From: DASQFU01 sp035632955
GTDB lineage: Bacteria; Eisenbacteria; RBG-16-71-46
Direction: 5' to 3'
NCBI GenBank assembly: GCA_035632955.1
Contig: DASQFU010000119.1
Location: 1 to 39,563 of the forward strand
Length of the DNA: 39,563 nucleotides
Shown: positions 33,704 through 39,563 of the stretch, one piece after another
Layout of the letters: every line of letters starts with the position of its first letter
Numbering within the stretch: the stretch's first letter is position 1
The notes under the pieces: model-generated
Database searches by the model: none
Told to the model about the DNA's origin: nothing
The model's input: only the letters and a program-made list of their open reading frames with translations
Made by a program: the position numbers and the translations under genes

Positions 33704-36571
33704 ATGATTCGCACCTCGATGTCACGCGCGATGGCCGAGCACGGCCATCTCCGCCGGCGGTTGCTCGCCGCGCTCGCATTCTCGCTGCTAGCCGCCGCGG
33801 CGTCCGCGTTCATGGCGAGCGCGGCACTGGGGGCGACCGGAAAGATCCAAGGCAAGGTGATCGCGACCGACACCGGAGAGCCGATCGGGTTCGCCGACGT
33901 CGCGCTGATCCCGGCCGACACCACGCAACGCCGGATCGGCGGACTGACGAACGCCGACGGCACCTTCCTGCTGGAAGCGCCGGCCGGCCGCTACACGCTC
34001 CAGGTTCGTGCACTCTCGTACGGGCGCAAGACGATCCAGGGCGTCACGATCGAGGCGGGGAAGTTGCTCCCGTTCAGCACCGGGCTCGAGTCCGAGGCGA
34101 TCGTCCAGGAAGAAGTGGTGGTCGAAGCCCGGGTCCGGCAGAACACCGAGAAGTCGCTGCTGGCCGCGCGCAAGAAGGCCTCCACGGTCGGCGACGCCGT
34201 GAGCTCCGAGCAGGTCCGCAAGTCGCCCGACAAGGACGCTGCCGAAGTGCTGCGGCGCGTCACGGGGCTGTCGATCTCCGAGGGCAAGTACGTGTTCGTG
34301 CGCGGCCTGGGCGAGCGCTACAGCTCGACCGAAGTCGACGGCGTGCGGCTCGCGAGCCCGGAGCAGAACAAGCGCGTCGTCCCGCTCGACCTGCTGCCCG
34401 CGAACCTGCTCGAGAACATCGTGGTCCAGAAGACCTACACCGCCGACCGCCCCGGGGAGTTCGGAGGGGGAGACGTCCAGGTGCGGACCAAGGAGTTCCC
34501 CGGCGCCCGCACCTGGTCCTTCTCGCTCTCGCAGGCGTTCGACGAGGGCACGACGTTCCGCCGGATCCGGACCTATCGCGCGACGCGGGCCGACGCGCTC
34601 GGCTTTGGCGGCGATTCGCGCGCGATCCCGGGCGACCTGCTCGCGCTCGCTGCCGATCGGCCGCTGGTGCTGAGCAGCGACCCGGATCGCGGATTCAACA
34701 TCTCGACCTTGGCGAGCGTCGCGCGCTCGTTCAAGAACGTCTGGTCGCCCAGCCTGGCGCGAGCGCTGCCGAACGGGAGCTATTCCGCGACCTACGGTGA
34801 CGAGCTCAAGCTGTTCGGTCGCCCGTTCGGGTTCGTCCAGTCGCTGAGCTTCGGTCGCTCTTACAACCAGCAGCATGAGGCCGAGCGCTTCTTCAGCGGC
34901 GAGGGGGAAACCCTCTACGACTACGACGTCGAGCGGTCGGAGGAATCGGTTCAGCTCGGCGGCATGACGGCCCTGAGCTACCGACTCACGCCGCGCCACT
35001 CGCTGCATGCGCGCGGGATGTACACGCACGACGCGGAGGACGAGGTCCGCGTCTATCGGGGACCCGACCACAACTACATCGACGCCGCCTCGGGCGAGCC
35101 AGTCGTTCACCGTTCGACCCGCCTCATGTACGTGGAGCGCTCGGTGCTGTCGGGCGTGCTCGAAGGCCGGCACGAGCTGCCTGCGTTCCTGGCCTCGAAG
35201 CTCGATTGGAAGGTGAGCCAATCGCTCGCGAACCGAGATCAGCCGGATCGGCGCGAGACCATCTACGACCGCAACAGCTACCTCGACGGGAACGGGCAGC
35301 TCGTCTGGTATTGGGGTTTCGCTTCGACCGGGAGCCGCGAGTTCGGCACGCTCGACGACCGGGGCCTCGGCCTCGAAGGGAGCTGGTCGGTGCCGTATCG
35401 GTTGGGCGCGCTCGGCGCCGGCAAGGTCGCGGTGGGATTCAGTCGCCAGAACAAGCAGCGCGACAACTTCTACCGGCGTTTCCATTTCTATCCCAACTCC
35501 CAGTCCGATCCGTTGGCGCCGCCCGAGTCGCTGTTCAGCGACCGGAATCTCGACGGCACGCGCAACACCGGCTATGTCGAGGAAGGGACGCTCGACATCG
35601 ACAACTACGAGGCCGAGCAGCGTGTCACCGCGGGCTACGTGAGCGCGGACCTCTCGTTCGGCCGCCGCGTTCGCGGGACGTTCGGTGTCCGGGTGGAGCA
35701 CGGATTCCAGGACGTGCGCAGCTTCGACCTGTTCGACCCCTCGCGCATCACGCAACGCGGGCAGCTCGAGAACACGGACTGGCTGCCGTCCGGGAATCTG
35801 ACGGTCAGTGTGACGGACGCGTTGAACCTGCGGCTCGGCGCCAGCCGGACGCTCTCGCGCCCCGATCTCAACGAGCTCTCGCCGAGCCCCGCGCTCGAGT
35901 ACCTCGCCGGGCTGCGGAAGTCGGGCAACCCCGATCTCGAGCGGGCGACGATCGACAACTACGACATCCGTCTCGAGGCGTTTCCGACCCTGTCCGAAGT
36001 GCTGGCGGCCGGCTTCTTCTTCAAGCGTCTCCACGAGCCGATCGAGCAGGTCATCCAGGACGGCTCGCCGCCGATCTTGGTGCCGAGGAACTCGGCCTAC
36101 GGGCGCAACCTCGGCGTCGAGATCGAAGCGCGTGCGGGGCTTGGCCGGCTGTGGCGGCCTCTGGAGCGGTTCGCGGTCAACAGCAACGCCTCGTTCATCT
36201 CGTCGCGCGTGAGGCTCGAGCCCACCGGTACCGGCACGGCCGAGCATCCGCTGCAGGGTCAGGCCAATTTTCTCGTCAATGCCGCGTTGAGCTACACGTC
36301 CGGAAGTGGCCGGACCGACGTCTCGGTGCTGGTGGGTGTCGTGGGCAAACGCCTCGACAAGCTCGGTCTGTACACGCGTCCAGACATCTACGAGCAGCCG
36401 AGCACTTCGCTGGATGCGACCGTCAACCTCACGCCATTCCAGGGCCTGCGGATGAAACTCGCGGCGAAGAATCTTCTCGACCCGCAGATTCGAAGCCTGC
36501 AGGACGATCTGGAGATTTCGAGTTACCGCACCGGCCGCAGCTACTCGATCGGGCTCGGCTACGGATCATGA
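33704..36571 (+). CDS. TonB-dependent outer-membrane receptor with N-terminal carboxypeptidase-regulatory-like domain
   Basis: This is a 955-residue receptor. A signal peptide (about 1-44) is followed by a CarboxypepD_reg-like domain (about 45-125), a TonB-box-like EEVVVEARV (about 137-145), the plug (about 150-265, including YVFVRGLGERYSSTEVDG and ADRPGEFGGGDVQVRTKE) and a 22-strand-type barrel to the end (KNLLDPQI near the C-terminus). The substrate is not evident. Its context after phoBR and a Pho-like promoter suggests an organophosphate or phosphate-complex ligand. The start is ATG 33704 with GGAGG upstream. The stop overlaps the next start as ATGA. Confidence 0.94.
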   Translation: MIRTSMSRAMAEHGHLRRRLLAALAFSLLAAAASAFMASAALGATGKIQGKVIATDTGEPIGFADVALIPADTTQRRIGGLTNADGTFLLEAPAGRYTLQVRALSYGRKTIQGVTIEAGKLLPFSTGLESEAIVQEEVVVEARVRQNTEKSLLAARKKASTVGDAVSSEQVRKSPDKDAAEVLRRVTGLSISEGKYVFVRGLGERYSSTEVDGVRLASPEQNKRVVPLDLLPANLLENIVVQKTYTADRPGEFGGGDVQVRTKEFPGARTWSFSLSQAFDEGTTFRRIRTYRATRADALGFGGDSRAIPGDLLALAADRPLVLSSDPDRGFNISTLASVARSFKNVWSPSLARALPNGSYSATYGDELKLFGRPFGFVQSLSFGRSYNQQHEAERFFSGEGETLYDYDVERSEESVQLGGMTALSYRLTPRHSLHARGMYTHDAEDEVRVYRGPDHNYIDAASGEPVVHRSTRLMYVERSVLSGVLEGRHELPAFLASKLDWKVSQSLANRDQPDRRETIYDRNSYLDGNGQLVWYWGFASTGSREFGTLDDRGLGLEGSWSVPYRLGALGAGKVAVGFSRQNKQRDNFYRRFHFYPNSQSDPLAPPESLFSDRNLDGTRNTGYVEEGTLDIDNYEAEQRVTAGYVSADLSFGRRVRGTFGVRVEHGFQDVRSFDLFDPSRITQRGQLENTDWLPSGNLTVSVTDALNLRLGASRTLSRPDLNELSPSPALEYLAGLRKSGNPDLERATIDNYDIRLEAFPTLSEVLAAGFFFKRLHEPIEQVIQDGSPPILVPRNSAYGRNLGVEIEARAGLGRLWRPLERFAVNSNASFISSRVRLEPTGTGTAEHPLQGQANFLVNAALSYTSGSGRTDVSVLVGVVGKRLDKLGLYTRPDIYEQPSTSLDATVNLTPFQGLRMKLAAKNLLDPQIRSLQDDLEISSYRTGRSYSIGLGYGS

Positions 36572-37257
36572 CGTCACGGCTCCGGTTCCCTTCTCCTGCC
36601 GCGCGAGCGAAGCGCGCGTTCGTGGCGTGTGTCTGCCTCGGGCTCTCGATTTCCGGGCTGACACACGAGCTCACCGCCGAGGCGAGCTCGCCGCCGCCCG
36701 CTCCGCCGTCGGCGACGCCGGCGAAAAGGGGCGGCTGGTCGCTGAAGGACTCGCCTGGCTACTACGCGATCCCGGACCCCGAGTCGATGTCGGTCGTTCT
36801 CGGCCGCAGGCCCAACGCTCCATTGGTACGCACGCGATTCGAGGGCGGCGAACGCAGTCTCGAAGCGCTCGGGCGAGCCGTGTGCCGTGCGCTCGAGAAC
36901 GCCGCCACGGACAGTCTGGCGCGTCTGTGCGTCGCCGAGAACGAGTTCCGTGAGGTGCTGTGGCCGGAGTTTCCACAGAGCCGTCCGGCGACCGGGCTCA
37001 TGTGGGAAGACGGCTGGTTGATCCTGAGCGCCCGCCTGCGGAGCGGCTGCCGCACCGCGGTTGCGGACGAAGGCGGTCGCGTTCTGAACTTCGTGCGCTT
37101 CGAGAGCGACACCACGGCGCGTTACCGGAACTTCAAGCTCCATAACGGGCTCGCGCTCGTCGCACGCAACGACCGAGGCGAAGAAGAGCGGCACACTTGG
37201 CTGCGTTCGGTGGCGGAGTGCAAGGGCATGTTCAAGATCTACAGCGTCAACGATTGA
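36568..37257 (+). CDS. exported protein of unknown function, coupled to the TonB receptor
   Basis: I do not recognise this 229-residue protein. It has an N-terminal hydrophobic segment (about 17-38, FVACVCLGLSISGL) that is a signal peptide or anchor, a Pro/Ser/Ala linker (about 40-52), and a globular region with three Cys (CRALENAATDSLARLCVAENEF; LRSGCR) and a final ECKGMF. Its ATG overlaps the receptor stop (ATGA), so the two are translated together and it probably works with the receptor, perhaps as a periplasmic partner. A terminator-like hairpin follows. Confidence 0.7.
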   Translation: MTSRLRFPSPAARAKRAFVACVCLGLSISGLTHELTAEASSPPPAPPSATPAKRGGWSLKDSPGYYAIPDPESMSVVLGRRPNAPLVRTRFEGGERSLEALGRAVCRALENAATDSLARLCVAENEFREVLWPEFPQSRPATGLMWEDGWLILSARLRSGCRTAVADEGGRVLNFVRFESDTTARYRNFKLHNGLALVARNDRGEEERHTWLRSVAECKGMFKIYSVND

Positions 37258-37269
37258 CCGGCGCATCGC

Positions 37270-37295
37270 CCCGAGTGCCCTTGGGTCGGGTGTTT
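37270..37295 (+). terminator. probable terminator of the receptor operon
   Basis: CCCGA (37270-37274) plus CCC (37278-37280) pair with GGG (37283-37285) plus TCGGG (37286-37290), with a three-base bulge and a two-base loop as drawn. TGTTTC follows. It lies 13 bp past the stop of the coupled protein and just before array B. Confidence 0.45.
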
Positions 37296-37302
37296 CGGCA
37301 AC

Positions 37303-37346
37303 GTTCATGCGCCGGTAACACGGCGGTAACGACTGGTCCGTATTCT
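37303..37346 (+). promoter_or_regulatory. Pho-box-like array B upstream of the small basic protein gene
   Basis: Heptamers at an exact 11-bp period: GTTCATG (37303), GGTAACA (37314), GGTAACG (37325), then TATTCT at 37341-37346 as -10. GGTAACA and GGTAACG differ by one base. First-repeat-to--10 distance is 38 bp, the same as array C. The start codon at 37381 follows after a short leader. Confidence 0.7.
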
Positions 37347-37380
37347 GCCCGCATTCGGGCCGACTCTTTGGGGGTACTCG

Positions 37381-37716
37381 ATGAAGGAGATCATCCTGGC
37401 GGAACCGACCAAGATCGAGGGGCCTGATGCCTCCATCCACGAGGCTCGCGTAGCGATGCGGCGCCGCGGCCGGCCGCTCGAGATGAGCACTGCTCAAGTG
37501 TTGGAGCGGATCCTCCAGCTCGCCGGACGCAACGATGGCCTGTTCCGCGTCCATCGCACCCACAGCTCGCTCTACGCGCGCGCGCGCAGGCAGTTCGGCT
37601 CGTGGGCGAAGGCCGTCCAGGCAGCCGGGATCGACTATCGTCGAGCGCTGACGAGTGCCCGCCAGCGCTCGATCGAAACGCGCAAGCGCCGGCGCCGCCG
37701 GCGCGTAACTCCCTGA
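37381..37716 (+). CDS. small basic protein with homing-endonuclease-associated-repeat-like motif
   Basis: This 111-residue, strongly basic protein has an acidic/neutral start, a helical middle (MSTAQVLERILQLAGRNDGLF) and the segment SLYARARRQFGSWAKAVQAAGIDYRRA (about 62-88 in outline: Phe-Gly-Ser-Trp then Ala-Ala-Gly). That pattern is the one seen in repeats associated with HNH/homing endonucleases, which bind DNA. No nuclease motif is present. The tail is a Lys/Arg run (RKRRRRRR). It may bind DNA or RNA under phosphate control. The start follows GGGGG. It has its own Pho-like promoter. Confidence 0.72.
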   Translation: MKEIILAEPTKIEGPDASIHEARVAMRRRGRPLEMSTAQVLERILQLAGRNDGLFRVHRTHSSLYARARRQFGSWAKAVQAAGIDYRRALTSARQRSIETRKRRRRRRVTP

Positions 37717-37759
37717 CGCGAGAGCCGGAACTCAAAGCAGGACCCCTTTGCGTCAACGT

Positions 37760-37814
37760 ATTAACCGCCCGGTAACACGACGGTGAAATACCGGCAACTC
37801 GTCCTCCGTAGGCT
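37760..37814 (+). promoter_or_regulatory. Pho-box-like array C upstream of the porin-pstS operon
   Basis: Four heptamers at an exact 11-bp period: ATTAACC (37760), GGTAACA (37771), GGTGAAA (37782), GGCAACT (37793), then TAGGCT (37809-37814) as -10. Spacing to the -10 matches arrays A and B. Regulation of a porin and pstS by PhoB is the expected outcome, which helps identify the motif. Confidence 0.75.
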
Positions 37815-37873
37815 TGTCACAAATGCGGATCAGCCTCCCCGGGTCGGGGAGGCGTCGCGCTTTCGGAGGGTCG

Positions 37874-39106
37874 ATGAGACAGGGGCACACATGGCAGATG
37901 CTTGGATGGATGTCGGTCATGGTTCTCGCCTTGGCGGGTGTGCCACGCGGAGCCTGGTGCCAGGTCGCCGCGGAGCGCGACAGCGCGGCAGCCGGCAGGG
38001 AGCAGGTGGACGAAGCGACTCCCGCGGCCGAATCGCTTCCGTCCGACGACTGGAGAGGACAGCTCGAGAGCGTGGTCGAGCAGCTTCAGACGCTGCAGTC
38101 CGATACGGACAAGCTCAAGCGCTTCAAGTTTTCGGGCTACCTCCAGGTCCGTTGGGAGCACGCGGAGGATCAGAGCGATACCGTCGCCGTGGCGGGGACG
38201 ACGGTCACGCCCGCCAATCGCGAGCGGTTCTTCATCCGTCGCGGGCGGTTCAAGCTGACCTACGATTCGAGCCCGCTTAGCCAGGCCGTCGTCTACTTCG
38301 ACGGCAACACCAGCTCAGGAACGACGCGCAACATCACCCTGCTCGAGGCCTACGTCACGTTGCTCGATCCTTGGACGGTTGACCACCGGCATGGCCTCAC
38401 GATCGGCCAGATGAACGTGCCGTTCGGCTACGAGATCGAGCGCTCCTCGAGCGTTCGGGAGCTCCCCGAGCGCTCGCGCGCCGAGAACGTGCTGTTCGCA
38501 GGCGAGCGCGATCGCGGGATCAAACTGGTGAGCCAGTGGACGCCGTGGCTCGAGACCGTAGTCGCGGTGCTGAACGGGGGTGGCGTCAATCATCCGTTCT
38601 TCCCCAACACCGACCCGACCCGGATGAAAGATGTACTCGGGCGTGTCCGCGTGTCGCAGGGCATCGTCGATGGCGCCGTTTCGTACTACGACGGACGCGA
38701 CGTGCGCCCGCTCGTCGGACCCGATCTCGAAACCGACAAGACGCGACTCGGAGCCGACCTTCAGCTCTACTACGAGCTGCCGGCGCTCGGCGGCGGCTCG
38801 CTCAAGGGCGAGGTCTACGACGGCGAGAACCTCGGCGCCGACTTTACCGGCGTGTACGCCATGTGGGTACAGAACCTGGGCGAGAGGCTTCAGCTCGCCG
38901 CGCGCTGGGAGACGTTCGATCCCAACACGAACCTCGACCACGATCAGTTCGACCGGGTCGGGCTCGGGATCAACGCCTTCTACGACGGGTTCACGCGCAT
39001 CACGGTCGCCTACGACATTCCGAATACCGACCGATCGATCGGCGGCGGGCAGTTCGAGGACCCCGACGACAATCTCTGGACCGTGCAGTTCCAACACAAG
39101 TTCTAG
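37874..39106 (+). CDS. phosphate-selective porin, OprO/OprP family
   Basis: This is an outer-membrane anion channel expected to raise phosphate entry. The 410-residue protein has a signal peptide (about 1-31, LALAGVPRGAWCQ), a short coiled-coil-like segment (about 55-75, LESVVEQLQTLQSDTDKLKRF) and then the porin domain: FKFSGYLQVRWEH, RFFIRRGRFKLTYD, LTIGQMNVPFGYEIERSS and the final LWTVQFQHKF, ending in Phe. Conserved FFIRRGR and IGQMNVPFGYE stretches are typical of the family. The start is ATG 37874 with GGAGG six bases before it. pstS follows 10 bp later. Confidence 0.92.
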   Translation: MRQGHTWQMLGWMSVMVLALAGVPRGAWCQVAAERDSAAAGREQVDEATPAAESLPSDDWRGQLESVVEQLQTLQSDTDKLKRFKFSGYLQVRWEHAEDQSDTVAVAGTTVTPANRERFFIRRGRFKLTYDSSPLSQAVVYFDGNTSSGTTRNITLLEAYVTLLDPWTVDHRHGLTIGQMNVPFGYEIERSSSVRELPERSRAENVLFAGERDRGIKLVSQWTPWLETVVAVLNGGGVNHPFFPNTDPTRMKDVLGRVRVSQGIVDGAVSYYDGRDVRPLVGPDLETDKTRLGADLQLYYELPALGGGSLKGEVYDGENLGADFTGVYAMWVQNLGERLQLAARWETFDPNTNLDHDQFDRVGLGINAFYDGFTRITVAYDIPNTDRSIGGGQFEDPDDNLWTVQFQHKF

Positions 39107-39116
39107 GAGGCATCAC

Positions 39117-39563
39117 GTGCGTCTCATACGAAGTGGAGCAGCAGCCGTCGCGGCGCTGGCGATCGCGATCGGTACCGCCCAGGCCGCGCGCGGCATCACG
39201 GTCAAAGGCTCCGACACCATGGTCATCATGATGCAGCGTTGGGCGGAGAACTACATGAACGAGCGCAAGGGACAGTTCGTCCAGGTCACGGGCGGCGGCT
39301 CCGGCACCGGGATCGCGGCGCTCATCAATGGCACGACGGACGTGTGCATGTCGTCGCGAGCGATGAAGGACGACGAGAAGCGCAAGCTGCGCGATCGCTA
39401 TCAGACGTTGGGTGTGGAGATCCCGGTGGCGAAGGACGGCCTCTCGATCTACCTGCACGACAAGAATCCGGTCGCCGTCTTGACCTTGGCGCAACTGCGG
39501 GGGATCTACACCGGAGTCACGACCAACTGGAAGGAGCTGGGCGGGCCAGACGCCCCGATCACG
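39117..39563 (+). CDS. pstS: phosphate ABC transporter substrate-binding protein PstS (5' part)
   Basis: This periplasmic phosphate-binding protein is cut by the window end after 149 codons. A signal peptide (1-24, AAAVAALAIAIGTAQAA) is followed by ITVKGSDTM, GGGSGTGIAALINGTTD and CMSSRAM, the loops that bind phosphate, then LRGIYTGVTTNWKELGG. The start is GTG 39117 with AGGAGG six bases upstream, 10 bp after the porin stop, so porin and pstS form one transcript. pstCAB would be expected beyond the edge. Confidence 0.95.
   Translation, partial: MRLIRSGAAAVAALAIAIGTAQAARGITVKGSDTMVIMMQRWAENYMNERKGQFVQVTGGGSGTGIAALINGTTDVCMSSRAMKDDEKRKLRDRYQTLGVEIPVAKDGLSIYLHDKNPVAVLTLAQLRGIYTGVTTNWKELGGPDAPIT

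Noticed and set aside
33788..36247. 819-codon minus-strand open frame antisense to the TonB receptor
   Set aside because: The composition is Arg/Glu/Ala/Gln-rich without domain pattern. It mirrors the receptor's codon structure in a GC-rich genome.

Overview
This window looks like a chromosomal segment of a high-GC, Gram-negative bacterium. Outer-membrane and secreted proteins are frequent: a TonB-dependent receptor, a phosphate-selective porin, several small beta-barrel-like proteins, and a beta-helix protein with a FlgD/Por-type C-terminal domain. Together with an RecF-less dnaA-dnaN-dciA-gyrB order and a Rex regulator, this suggests a lineage of the FCB/Eisenbacteria/Latescibacteria kind. 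That taxonomic guess is inference from protein style, not a database result. No rRNA, tRNA, insertion sequence or CRISPR array was recognised.

Left part (about 1-7,600, mostly minus strand): groES-groEL with a structured leader, a membrane-anchored OB-fold-like protein, a degenerate NtrC-type regulator, a peroxiredoxin with a very good sigma70-type promoter, a DEDDh exonuclease, a secreted thioredoxin-fold protein and a metallophosphoesterase. Next comes a mixed block (7,600-14,800): a secreted protein with two carbohydrate-binding-like modules, a 550-bp non-coding convergent gap, a class-IV-like histone deacetylase family enzyme, an ABC-2-like permease/ATPase pair followed by an exported protein with a hydrolase-like fold that seems to lack its nucleophile, and an EamA transporter overlapping that protein tail to tail.

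The centre (14,800-26,100) is the replication-origin region, all on the minus strand: dnaA, dnaN, dciA, gyrB, a small outer-membrane-like protein, gyrA, rex. gyrB carries a 551-residue in-frame intein in the TOPRIM domain, with a LAGLIDADG endonuclease and an embedded XRE-like helix-turn-helix. DnaA-box-like sites cluster on both sides of dnaA, marking a probable bipartite oriC. A nearly perfect Rex operator lies just upstream of rex.

The right part (26,100-39,563) contains a beta-barrel-like protein with a clear terminator, a HAD-like protein convergent with a GNAT acetyltransferase, and then a phosphate-starvation island on the plus strand. This island has phoB-phoR, a secreted beta-helix protein, a TonB-dependent receptor, an ATGA-coupled exported protein of unknown function, a small basic DNA-binding-like protein, an OprO/P-type porin and the start of pstS, which runs off the right edge. 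Three promoters in the island carry matching arrays of 7-bp direct repeats with an 11-bp period at the same distance from a TANNCT -10 element. This is the architecture of Pho boxes. I infer that PhoB controls all three, which would place the beta-helix/TonB-receptor/unknown-protein trio in an uncharacterised phosphate-acquisition system.
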